64,000 nucleotides of DNA, taken from positions 186,001 to 250,000 of the forward strand of contig JAUEPE010000003.1 of assembly GCA_030403585.1 (NCBI GenBank), given 5' to 3'. Below are positions 35,074-42,292 of this stretch, one piece after another (the stretch's first letter is position 1; each line of letters starts with the position of its first letter). This DNA comes from Frankia sp. RB7. GTDB taxonomy: Bacteria > Pseudomonadota > Alphaproteobacteria > Rhizobiales > Xanthobacteraceae. The translations under genes were made by a program, and so were the position numbers. Under the pieces are notes generated by a model. The model searched no databases. It worked only from the letters and a program-made list of their open reading frames with translations, and was not told the DNA's origin.

Positions 35074-35173
35074 CCGAGCCCCCGACGATTCATGATATAT
35101 AATTGAATCATCAACCGCGGACAGTTGCGAGGGCTTTTTCAGCAAACTGCTAGAGCCGTTTCGCCAAACTATT

Positions 35174-35443
35174 TCAGATAGAAAGTCCAAACGTGTACGA
35201 AATCAACGGAACGAACATGCCCAACAAAATCCCAAAAGAGAATACCTTTCTGACCGGCGTCTTCCAAGGCAAGAGTCTGATGGAGCCAAGGGTGTAGACA
35301 ACAGCTGGTACGACAAATGCCAGCAAACTTTCTGACCGCCACAGCAATAGCTCGATCAAAGTTGCTGTTCCCGTGGAGACGACGAATACCAGAGATAGAA
35401 ACGCTATCTTTCTTCCTGATGATGGCGTGGTCGCAGCGTTCAT
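35174..35443 (-). CDS. Small three-helix membrane protein (possible immunity protein)
   Basis: 89 residues with three hydrophobic helices (IAFLSLVFVVSTGTATLIELLLW, LLAFVVPAVVYTLGSIRLLPW, VFSFGILLGMFVPLISYTFGL). Its start overlaps the upstream stop by four bases. Lower GC than the surroundings indicates transfer. The pairing with the upstream gene resembles toxin-immunity layouts, which is inference only. Confidence 0.6.
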   Translation of the reverse strand: MNAATTPSSGRKIAFLSLVFVVSTGTATLIELLLWRSESLLAFVVPAVVYTLGSIRLLPWKTPVRKVFSFGILLGMFVPLISYTFGLSI

Positions 35444-35736
35444 TGTTTCGGTCGATTTCCAGTGATGCCGGTCATTATAGCGTCGAAAGTATTGTGTTTG
35501 TTTTCAAGAGCGCGCGTAGCATCGCCGATGTTTGCCACTGGCGCAAGTTCCGTAAAGAAGCCGAACACCATACGACCCGCGAGGTGATATCGATTTAGCT
35601 CGTCATCCCAAAAATCACCCGCTTTGTACTTTGTAAGCCCCCAAGCAGCGTCTCTTGCTTCCGGGCTCTCGTACAGTATTTTTGCTCCCTCTTTGATTGT
35701 TGCAGTCGCCGCCCTAATTTCCTGATCAGAGCGCAT
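35440..35736 (-). CDS. Low-GC hypothetical protein (possible remnant of a secreted toxin)
   Basis: 98 residues, GAKILYESPEARDAAWGLTKYKAGDFWDDELNRYHLAGRMVFGFFTEL. The same frame stays open for about 13 codons above the ATG (FYGEDES) and meets a stop close to RAYT unit C, so it may be the C-terminal end of a longer interrupted protein. It is coupled by a four-base overlap to a membrane protein. Not identified. Confidence 0.5.
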   Translation of the reverse strand: MRSDQEIRAATATIKEGAKILYESPEARDAAWGLTKYKAGDFWDDELNRYHLAGRMVFGFFTELAPVANIGDATRALENKHNTFDAIMTGITGNRPKQ

Positions 35737-35794
35737 GCTTTCGTCTTCACCATAGAAGCCAAGGCTTCTTCCTAAGAACGCTCAAAGCGTTTCC

Positions 35795-36555
35795 AATTAC
35801 GGTGACAGTGCACTAAATTGACACCACGCGGTTTCGCGGGTATGATCTAGCATGGCCCGTCTTGCTCGTGTCGTCATTCCCGGTCATCCCCACCACGTCA
35901 CCCAGCGGGGCAATGGCCGGTCACGCACGTTCTTCGAGGACGGCGACTATGCGCTCTATCGCGATTTACTCGCTGCAAATTGCAGGGAAGCCGGCGTTGA
36001 TGTGTGGGCGTGGTGCCTGATGCCAAACCACGTGCACCTCATCCTGGTGCCGTCTGACCGTGACGGTCTGCGCCGCGCGCTGGCGCGTGTGCATCGAAGC
36101 TATGCCGGAACCATCCAGGCGCGACGCAAGCGCACCGGTCATTTCTGGCAGGGCCGGTTCGGCGCCGTGGCCATGGACGAAGAGCATCTTGCGGCGGCGC
36201 TGCGCTATGTGTCGCTCAATCCCGTGCGGGCCCGGCTGGTGCAGCGGGCGCAGGATTGGCGCTGGTCGAGCACGCGTGCGCATCTGCGGGGCAAGGACGA
36301 TGGGGTGACCCGGCTGGCGCCGATCCGGGAGCGCTTCCCGCGTTTCGCCGACCTGCTCGACAACCCGCCGGAGGCTGACCTGTTCGCCCAGCTGCGTGCT
36401 GCGGAGAGCATTGGCCGGCCGCTCGGAGATGACCGTTTCCTCGCCCGTCTCGAGCGGCTGACCGGGCGGCCTCTAAAACCAGCCAAGCGCGGACCGAAGC
36501 CGCAGGACGAGCAGGGTGGCGACAACGAGAGTTGAGTGCACTGTCACCGTAATTC
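35795..36555 (+). mobile_element. RAYT unit C, complete, with terminal inverted repeats
   Basis: Left end AATTACGGTGACAGTGCACT (35795-35814) and right end 36535-36554 are perfect 20-bp inverted repeats. The internal sequence is near-identical to unit B. It interrupts the region upstream of the 35440-35736 gene. Confidence 0.92.
35852..36535 (+). CDS. REP-associated tyrosine transposase (Y1, IS200-like), second copy
   Basis: 227 residues, same length as the copy at 33939 with about eight substitutions (for example GVDVWAW, SDRDG, DNPPEAD, RPLKPAKRGPKPQDEQ). The HUH motif CLMPNHVHLIL and the tyrosine helix are intact, so the protein should be active. Confidence 0.94.
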   Translation: MARLARVVIPGHPHHVTQRGNGRSRTFFEDGDYALYRDLLAANCREAGVDVWAWCLMPNHVHLILVPSDRDGLRRALARVHRSYAGTIQARRKRTGHFWQGRFGAVAMDEEHLAAALRYVSLNPVRARLVQRAQDWRWSSTRAHLRGKDDGVTRLAPIRERFPRFADLLDNPPEADLFAQLRAAESIGRPLGDDRFLARLERLTGRPLKPAKRGPKPQDEQGGDNES

Positions 36556-36590
36556 GCAGCCTCCGGCAGGAAGCCGAGCTTGCGCTGACT

Positions 36591-36854
36591 TCAGTGCTTT
36601 TTGGGATTCCAGGTGTCGAAGTTGCCATCCTTCTTGCCGATATCTCGCGCCTGCTTGATCGACACGCCGTCGCGGCAGGCGATGTAGGATTGCACTTGCG
36701 CATTGGTGCCGGCATGCTTCGCAACCCACATGTCATGTGTGAAGCCGTTCTTGGCCATACAGTCGAGCGCGTGCGGACTGCTGTTTGAGGCGGCGTAGGC
36801 GGGGACGCTGAGCAATGAGCAAAGTGCAGCAGAAGCAGTGAAGAACTTTTTCAT
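36591..36854 (-). CDS. Small secreted protein with two cysteines
   Basis: 87 residues, start at MKKFFTASAALCSLLSVPAYAA (signal peptide). The mature part, HALDCMAKNGFTHDMWVAKHAGTNAQVQSYIACRDGVSIKQARDIGKK, has two cysteines that could form a disulfide. A longer frame to 36956 adds unlikely residues. Unknown role. Confidence 0.7.
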   Translation of the reverse strand: MKKFFTASAALCSLLSVPAYAASNSSPHALDCMAKNGFTHDMWVAKHAGTNAQVQSYIACRDGVSIKQARDIGKKDGNFDTWNPKKH

Positions 36855-37045
36855 GAAGTCTCCTGTTGAAGCGGCGGTACAATAATCAGCTTCAATAAAA
36901 CCATAAGTGGCTGCTGCTGGAAGATTCAACGTTCTGGATAACGTCATAATGCACAACCTTCAGGTAGGACAGTGCGGCAAAATGAGTTCTGTGCACCGTG
37001 ATCCGATCGCATTTGGCAATTTGCACGACCTGAGTGCGCGCCTCG

Positions 37046-37174
37046 TCCTTCGAGACGACCGCTTCGCGGTCTCCTCAGGGTGAGGCTGAGCGGCATCGGT
37101 GCTCGTCAAAACGACGGCCACATACTCGGTCCTCATCCTGAGGGCCCGCCAACGGCGGGCGTCTCGAAGGATGG
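37046..37174. repeat. Pair of rhizobial palindromic elements in opposite orientation
   Basis: TCCTTCGAGACG ... CTCAGGGTGAGG (37046-37085) and CCTCATCCTGAGG ... CGTCTCGAAGGATGG (37131-37174) are related units facing each other. Each has its own inner palindrome (GACCGCTTCGCGGTC; GCCCGCCAACGGCGGGC). From memory these match an abundant rhizobial intergenic repeat. No gene lies in 36855-37289 otherwise; an open frame through it is made of the repeat. Confidence 0.7.
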
Positions 37175-37289
37175 CCACAGGGGAATCGCTCCCATGTGCG
37201 AGCATACCGGCTAGCTAGGGGGGACCGCTGGCCCGATGAACCAGCATAGCGTGTGACGCGACGAATGCCTGGAAACGAGGTCTTTCGCC

Positions 37290-37496
37290 GTGAACTGGTT
37301 CAAACGATATGTGGTCGGCTGCCTGATCGCGGTGCTCCTGTTCGCTGCCGTCGATAGCGACCACCACCCGGGCGAGGAGATGCGCACCGGCGCCATCCTG
37401 CTGGCGTCGGCCGGCTGGCCTGTCGTCGCCGCGATTGTCGTGGGCAGCACCATCGGTGATGTCGTGTATGACTTACGCCAAGGCAAGGCAGGATGA
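37290..37496 (+). CDS. Small membrane protein (first of a pair)
   Basis: 68 residues from a GTG at 37290 (GAGG upstream). Two hydrophobic helices: YVVGCLIAVLLFAAV and ILLASAGWPVVAAIVVGSTIG, with an acidic loop between. Followed after six bases by a second small membrane protein. Unknown role; the membrane topology resembles phage or plasmid accessory proteins. Confidence 0.65.
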   Translation: MNWFKRYVVGCLIAVLLFAAVDSDHHPGEEMRTGAILLASAGWPVVAAIVVGSTIGDVVYDLRQGKAG

Positions 37497-37502
37497 GCGA
37501 CC

Positions 37503-37667
37503 ATGCTTGACGCCTTGTTCGGCCTGGTGTTCGACATCGTGCTCAGTACGATCGGGACCGCCATCGTCAAATTGTTCGGTCTGGACAACGCCGCCGAAAT
37601 CGCGGCTGTCATCATCGGCATTGGCTTGATCGCGATTGGCTTCTTGGTCTCCGTGTGGGGGCACTGA
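37503..37667 (+). CDS. Small membrane protein (second of a pair)
   Basis: 54 residues: MLDALFGLVFDIVLSTIGTA then VIIGIGLIAIGFLVSVWGH, two helices with an acidic turn. It starts six bases after the previous stop and is followed by a strong terminator at 37702, which supports a two-gene unit. Confidence 0.65.
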   Translation: MLDALFGLVFDIVLSTIGTAIVKLFGLDNAAEIAAVIIGIGLIAIGFLVSVWGH

Positions 37668-37701
37668 CGGTGGACGTTTCGGCTGCGCCAATCACCGACA
37701 C

Positions 37702-37738
37702 GAAAAAACCGCCCCCGGCATGGCCGGGAGCGGTTTTC
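37702..37738. terminator. Strong bidirectional terminator
   Basis: AAAACCGC(C)CCCGGC pairs with GCCGGGAGCGGTTTT around ATG, with A run before and T run after. It ends both the small membrane pair (+) and the CsbD gene (-). Confidence 0.88.
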
Positions 37739-37749
37739 GAAAAGCGGGC

Positions 37750-37929
37750 TTAGTGACCGGTGGTGCCGGGCTTCGTCGTCTTCGGCGCCTTGCCGTCCTC
37801 GACGCGGCCCTCGTTCCGGAGGTCACGACCTTCCTGGGCCTTCTTCTGGCTCTCGGCGGACTTGCCGTGCTCGTTCAGCTCTTCCTTGATGTAGCCTGCA
37901 GCTTCCTTCGCCTTGCCTTCAACGCTCAT
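37750..37929 (-). CDS. CsbD-like stress protein
   Basis: 59 residues from ATG 37929 with GAGGAG upstream. SVEGKAKEAAGYIKEELNEHGKSAESQKKAQEGRDLRNEGRVEDGKAPK is the hydrophilic repeat pattern of CsbD/general-stress small proteins. It has an EcfG-type promoter 28 bases upstream. Confidence 0.85.
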   Translation of the reverse strand: MSVEGKAKEAAGYIKEELNEHGKSAESQKKAQEGRDLRNEGRVEDGKAPKTTKPGTTGH

Positions 37930-37956
37930 GATCATCTCCTCATTTGGAGATAAAAC

Positions 37957-37981
37957 AACGTGCGTGAGAACTGACCGTTCC
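37957..37981 (-). promoter_or_regulatory. EcfG-type (general stress) promoter of the CsbD gene
   Basis: On the minus strand GGAAC (37981-37977), 16 bases, CGTT (37960-37957): an exact match to the EcfG consensus, placed directly before a known stress-protein family. Confidence 0.75.
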
Positions 37982-38089
37982 CATGTGTGCATCATCGTCA
38001 GGCTGCACTCAAATATAAGTGCATTCCGGGAACATGTTCGTTGTCAGCGCGTAGCGATGCTCTGATGCCGCGGGCGCACATGACAGCAG

Positions 38090-38398
38090 CTACGCTGCGA
38101 TCCGTTCCACGACCGGCGTTGCCGTCGTCAGGAGTTTCAGCACTTCGGCATGCTCGAGGTCGGGAACCGCGATCGCCGTGTGGCTGTAGGCCGCGTGAGA
38201 TCGTGATTTTGCGAGTCCGTCCAGGATCTCTTTGCCCTTGATGACGTGGAGGCCCATGCCGTCTCCGGACGGGAAGATCGCCAGCACCACGTCATAGGCG
38301 CCGATCACGGCCCTGAGCGCTTCGGCCTTGTCTTCGGCGACATCGACAAACACGCGAACATCGGCTGCGAGTTCACGCAGCTCGTCAAAATCCAGCAC
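38090..38398 (-). CDS. Hypothetical soluble protein
   Basis: 102 residues: MLDFDELRELAADVRVFVDVAEDKAEALRAVIGAYDVVLAIFPSG, mixed alpha/beta and acidic, compatible with a STAS-like or SpoIIAA-like fold. No close family was recognised. Confidence 0.6.
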   Translation of the reverse strand: MLDFDELRELAADVRVFVDVAEDKAEALRAVIGAYDVVLAIFPSGDGMGLHVIKGKEILDGLAKSRSHAAYSHTAIAVPDLEHAEVLKLLTTATPVVERIAA

Positions 38399-38545
38399 TT
38401 TGGGTACTCCAACGCAACGATACTGAATGGAGAGTGGATGCGTTGGGTTACCAGAGTCTGAACAATGTCTGTCGAGTCACAAGTTTCACGACGGGGGTGA
38501 CGACGCGACCTCACGCGTTCGCTGGCTACCTCACTTGGGATAGCC

Positions 38546-38731
38546 TCATTTGGCATAGCCTTGAGAACGGAGCCACGCGATCTTGCGATCTCCGTTCATC
38601 CAGTCGTCGGCATCCGCCTTGCTGGTGAAGCCTGAGATTTCGCGCTGTTCGTGGTCGGGGTAATCCGCCAAGATTTTCCACTCGCCGTCTGCAATCCGGA
38701 CGGCTCTAAAGGTCACTTTTGTTTTTGCCAT
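38546..38731 (-). CDS. Small conserved hypothetical protein
   Basis: 61 residues: FRAVRIADGEWKILADYPDHEQREISGFTSKADADDWMNGDRKIAWLRSQGYAK. The layout is like small rhizobial proteins with a SPOR/DUF2188-like fold (sheet then helix). Function unknown. Confidence 0.7.
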   Translation of the reverse strand: MAKTKVTFRAVRIADGEWKILADYPDHEQREISGFTSKADADDWMNGDRKIAWLRSQGYAK

Positions 38732-38785
38732 GCAGTATTATGCAGGAACTGGTTCGAAAAGAGAACCCATTTTGCAGTCATTGCG

Positions 38786-40336
38786 CTAACTTGCCCCCCG
38801 CCAGCGTATCGGAAGCACGCCACCCTTCCTGAAACTTCCGAGGAAGCCGAATCGATCGGCGTACGGATTGCGGCGGGCTTCGATGGTGTTGCCGAGGATC
38901 TGCACGACATCGCTCTCATCATAGGCTGGCCACGGCGGCAGGCCGGGCCCGTTGGGGTCGCCGCGCGTCGCGAAGTTCACCCAATAGTCCATCATGGTCT
39001 GCGACAGAGCGCGGTCGGCTTGTGCCGGCGGCGTGGTGCTGCCGATCACCCGCTGCGGCGCCAGCGTGCCGAACACGAAGGGGATCTCGGTGACGTGCGA
39101 GGCAATCGGCGTGTAGGGCGAAGTGTAATTGAAGTGGTAGCCGTAGACGGGCGCGTGACTGCTTACCTGATGCAGCCGCAGCCACTGCCAGCATTGCTCG
39201 CCAACGACCATGTCGCCCGTGAGCGCGGCGGCAGACGCTTTTGCTCGTGCGTCGGTGTCGGAGGGATAGAGCCTTTCGAAATCCGAGAGACGCTCCTTGC
39301 CGAACATGTCTTTGGCGGCGGCACGAAAGGCTTGCGCCGATTGATGGGGGAGGGATTGCGACATGAAGGGGAAGCCTTCCGCGCTGTTCCAGCCGGCCAG
39401 CAGCGGGATGTGCATCTGTTCGCCGCGCAGGTGGCGGCGCGCGGGCACATCCGGCACCACGTGACGATCGATGCTCGGCGAGAATGCCTGGGTGACGTGG
39501 TCGCGCTCGAAACTCCAGGGCGCTGCCGCATTCAACTGCTCGGCCGGCATCGCACGCAAGGCTGCGATCGAGGCATTGTCTTGCCGGCGCGTAAAGGCGA
39601 GGCCGCGCGCGCGAGCCTCGTCGAAACTTTGCAGCGACCCGCGCCGGCCATCCCAGAAGGCGCCGCTCTCGCCGATGGCCTTGTGGAACAACCCGCGTGC
39701 CAGCGGCGACGCCATCAAGATGCCGACGGCCATGGCGCCGGCGGATTCGCCGAACAGGGTGACGTTGTCGGGGTCGCCGCCGAACGCGGCGATATTGGAT
39801 TGCACCCAGCGCAGCGCGGCGAGCTGATCCTGCAAGCCGTAATTGCCCGATGGCGCTTCCGCATCGAGATCGGGATGGGCGAGAAAGCCGAAAATGCCGA
39901 GGCGATAGTTGAAGCTGACGACGACGACGCCCTTGGCCGCCAGCAGGCTTCCGTCGGTGGCGGGATTGGCCGACGAGCCGAATTGAAACCCACCGCCGTG
40001 AATCCACACCATCACGGGGCGCTTCTCGTCCGCCTCTTTCGCAGCGGTCCAGACGTTCAGCGTGAGGCAATCCTCAGCCCGCGGTCCCGGCCGAGGATCA
40101 TTTTCGAGCGACGATAGAGACGCCGGGCCGAAGGCCAGCGCATCACGCACGCCAATCCACGGCGTCGGCGGCCGTGGCGCGTGCCAGCGGAGTGATCCGA
40201 CTGGAGGTGCTGCGTAGGGGATGCCTTTGAACGCGAGCACGCCGCTCGTGTCTCGTGGCTCGCCGCGCACTTGGCCTGCTGGCGTGCGTATGGTTCGGCC
40301 CGGTTGGGCTGAGGTCGGGATGATCGCGCCATGCAC
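38786..40336 (-). CDS. Type B carboxylesterase
   Basis: 516 residues. FKGIPYAAPPVGSLRW, EDCLTLNVWTAAK, oxyanion loop WIHGGGFQFGS (113-120) and nucleophile GESAGA (Ser 198) define the family. No signal peptide is evident. Divergent from an AraC regulator 95 bases away, which probably controls it; substrate not known. Confidence 0.93.
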   Translation of the reverse strand: MHGAIIPTSAQPGRTIRTPAGQVRGEPRDTSGVLAFKGIPYAAPPVGSLRWHAPRPPTPWIGVRDALAFGPASLSSLENDPRPGPRAEDCLTLNVWTAAKEADEKRPVMVWIHGGGFQFGSSANPATDGSLLAAKGVVVVSFNYRLGIFGFLAHPDLDAEAPSGNYGLQDQLAALRWVQSNIAAFGGDPDNVTLFGESAGAMAVGILMASPLARGLFHKAIGESGAFWDGRRGSLQSFDEARARGLAFTRRQDNASIAALRAMPAEQLNAAAPWSFERDHVTQAFSPSIDRHVVPDVPARRHLRGEQMHIPLLAGWNSAEGFPFMSQSLPHQSAQAFRAAAKDMFGKERLSDFERLYPSDTDARAKASAAALTGDMVVGEQCWQWLRLHQVSSHAPVYGYHFNYTSPYTPIASHVTEIPFVFGTLAPQRVIGSTTPPAQADRALSQTMMDYWVNFATRGDPNGPGLPPWPAYDESDVVQILGNTIEARRNPYADRFGFLGSFRKGGVLPIRWRGAS

Positions 40337-40431
40337 GGTCGCGTCTCCTTATCTAAGGGCGACCTGAGATCTATCGACTTTGCGGGTGGATGAATTTATG
40401 CATAATTTCAACCGATCGCTAAAAGCCGTCA

Positions 40432-41226
40432 ATGATCCGACAAAAGCTCCAATACCCTTGGGATGACCTCGACGTGGACGACCGCTCCGCGCCGGTCATC
40501 GCCGTACGGGTCGATGCCGACGGGACCAAAGGGGAGGTGCCTGACCACAGCCATCGCAAGGGACAGCTCGTGGTGTCGCTCGGCGGCGGCGTGACCTGCC
40601 GCGTTCCGAGCGGGCTGTGGATGGTGCCGCCGCATTGCGCGGTCTGGATTCCCAGCGACATGCCGCACAGCAATCGCGCGACTGCGAATGCAAATCTGTT
40701 CTTCGTCTACATCGAGGCTGAACTGGTCAATCTGCCGGATCGCTGCTGCACCATCTCGATCTCGCCATTGCTGCGCGAGCTGATCGTCGAACTGTCGGAC
40801 GGTGCGCAGCATGACGAGGCGAGGCGGGAGCGCCTGATCGGCGTGCTGCTCGGCGAGTTGCCGCTTATGCCCGTGCAGCAATTGCATCTGCCGCTCTCGC
40901 GCGAGCCGCGGTTGAAGCGCATTGCGACAGCCTTGGCGGACAATCCCGCAGACCGTCGCACGCTGGCGCAATGGGCCGATCACGTTGCGCTCAGCGAGAG
41001 CAGTCTTGCACGTCTCGTCGCGAAGGAGACGGGGCTGACGTTTGGTCGCTGGCGTCAGCAGTTGCATCTGATCGTCGCGATCAGGCAGCTTGCTGCGGGT
41101 GCGAGCGTGCAGCAGGTCTCCGCCGATCTCGGCTATGAATCAGTCACGGCCTTCATCACGATGTTCAGGAAGGCACTTGGAAAGTCGCCAGCCAAATACC
41201 TCAGCAGTGTGTCTCAGGAGACCTAG
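40432..41226 (+). CDS. AraC-family regulator with N-terminal cupin
   Basis: 264 residues. N-terminal cupin (HSHRKGQLVVSLGGGVTCRVPSGLWMVPPHCAVWIPSDMPHS), C-terminal HTH pair (ADRRTLAQWADHVALSESSLARLVAKETGLTFGRWRQQL, VQQVSADLGYESVTAFITMFRKALGKSP), the NimR type. Probably controls the divergent carboxylesterase. Confidence 0.9.
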   Translation: MIRQKLQYPWDDLDVDDRSAPVIAVRVDADGTKGEVPDHSHRKGQLVVSLGGGVTCRVPSGLWMVPPHCAVWIPSDMPHSNRATANANLFFVYIEAELVNLPDRCCTISISPLLRELIVELSDGAQHDEARRERLIGVLLGELPLMPVQQLHLPLSREPRLKRIATALADNPADRRTLAQWADHVALSESSLARLVAKETGLTFGRWRQQLHLIVAIRQLAAGASVQQVSADLGYESVTAFITMFRKALGKSPAKYLSSVSQET

Positions 41227-41500
41227 TCGCACGCGAGCGCGGATGAGTCCGCAAGTTGGCAGAACTCACTAGGGATGCTGCGGAATTCGATTTGCCGGTG
41301 CCGCAGACGGCACACTCCGGCAGAAACATGACGGAACCTAGGGTCGAACTGCTGCTTGCGTTTTCGGCCTTAATGGGTTCTAAGCCCGGCTGCTTCGTGC
41401 CCGACAGGCATGAACAGACGCGCGGCCCGCGTAGTTTTACCGCTTCCCGGACAAAGCACCGTCGCCGCTCGCGCGCACCCAATTCAGAGGAAGTCCAGAC

Positions 41501-41797
41501 ATGGCAAAGATGACCAAGACCCAATTGATCGATGCAATTGCGGAAGGCACGCAGCTTGCGAAGAACGACGTGAAGTCGGTCATCGAATACATGGCGACCG
41601 TCGGCTACAAGGAGCTCAACGAGTCCGGTGAGTTCGTTATTCCCGGTTTCGTGAAGATGTCGGTCGTCAACAAGCCTGCGACCGAAGCCCGCATGGGCGT
41701 CAATCCCTTCACCAAGGAGCCGATGCAGTTTGCCGCGAAGCCGGCGAGCAAGTCGGTCAAGGCCTCGCCGCTGAAGGTGGCCAAGGACTCGGTCTGA
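41501..41797 (+). CDS. HU-family DNA-binding protein
   Basis: 98 residues. MTKTQLIDAIAEGTQLAKNDVKSVIEYMATVGYKEL then GEFVIPGFVKMSVVNKPATEARMGVNPFTKEPMQF, with a lysine-rich tail. The arm motif reads GVNPFTKEP where GRNPxTGE is usual, and IPGFVKM replaces IPGFG, so it is an HU variant. The strong terminator at 41817 follows. The 270 bases upstream show no other gene. Confidence 0.88.
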   Translation: MAKMTKTQLIDAIAEGTQLAKNDVKSVIEYMATVGYKELNESGEFVIPGFVKMSVVNKPATEARMGVNPFTKEPMQFAAKPASKSVKASPLKVAKDSV

Positions 41798-41816
41798 TCC
41801 CTGCGACAAAAAGGGG

Positions 41817-41845
41817 AAAACCCCGCCTGGGGGAAGCGGGGTTTT
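41817..41845 (+). terminator. Terminator of the HU gene
   Basis: AAAACCCCGC (41817-41826) pairs with GCGGGGTTTT (41836-41845), U tract at the 3' end. Confidence 0.88.
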
Positions 41846-41970
41846 CTGATGGGGGTGAAGCCTGGGGGAAGCTTCATTTTATAAGACGCGCCAGCTTTGA
41901 AAAAGTTCATTGCGCAAAGACAAGATCGTGCGCGGCGATCCCCGCAAATCATCACCCGATCCTCAAAGAG

Positions 41971-41995
41971 AAAAACCCCGCGCTTGCGCACGGGG
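41971..41995 (-). terminator. Intrinsic terminator of an unannotated minus-strand transcript
   Basis: CCCCG(CGC)TT(GCG)CACGGGG preceded on the plus strand by AAAAA; on the minus strand the stem is followed by TTTTTCTC. No minus-strand gene ends here, so it may end a non-coding RNA from the 42000-42240 stretch. Confidence 0.6.
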
Positions 41996-42003
41996 CTCTC
42001 TTG

Positions 42004-42197
42004 CTGACGGCGTTGGGATTTCAGCGCCTGGCCGTCAGCCATCTCAAACTCAAGATCGCCTCTAACTTAAAGTTGAAAATCCAAAAAGCAACAGCGCCGC
42101 GGTGACGGAATATGATCGTCAGGCGGCGCTGCCGTGTGACTGGGCGCTGAAATCCCCAGCCTCCATGGGTCCCGGGCGCGTTGAAAAGGTTCAACGC
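42004..42197. ncRNA. Structured non-coding stretch, candidate RNA
   Basis: Contains three hairpins: CTGACGGC (42004) with GCCGTCAG (42031-42038); AGCGCCGC with GCGGCGCT (around 42101-42130); GCGTTGAA (42178) with TTCAACGC (42190-42197). A 14-base inverted repeat links 42015-42028 with 42143-42156. No open frame is credible. The strand is uncertain; the minus strand ends at the terminator above. Confidence 0.35.
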
Positions 42198-42248
42198 GAC
42201 ATTCGCAACGACCTGCACATGAAATGTCGCGCAAGGGCTGGACTTTTT

Positions 42249-42263
42249 GTTCTTATTTTGTTC
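42249..42263. promoter_or_regulatory. Candidate LexA (SOS) box, alphaproteobacterial type
   Basis: GTTC-TTATTTT-GTTC: exact GTTC-N7-GTTC, 30 bases before the start of the 49-residue gene. By chance about one to two such matches are expected in a window this size, so the location matters more than the match. Confidence 0.5.
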
Positions 42264-42292
42264 TAGTGAGTCATCCGCTTTGGAGGTGACTC

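Noticed and set aside
33514..36555. CRISPR interpretation of the repeated ends
   Set aside because: The copies are large units with a transposase gene, not short direct repeats with spacers.
32600..36600. Prophage or integrative element at tRNA-Glu or in the RAYT block
   Set aside because: No integrase, phage structural gene or tRNA 3' end duplication was seen; the mobile genes are RAYT and an IS fragment.
36957..37205. 81-codon minus-strand frame
   Set aside because: Made largely of the palindromic repeat sequence, so not a gene.
38651..40117. 488-codon frame antisense to the carboxylesterase
   Set aside because: Repetitive Arg/Gly/Ala composition with no motif; the esterase on the other strand has all family motifs.
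41333..41362. GGAAC...CGTT upstream of HU
   Set aside because: Spacing is 21 bases, too long for an EcfG promoter.
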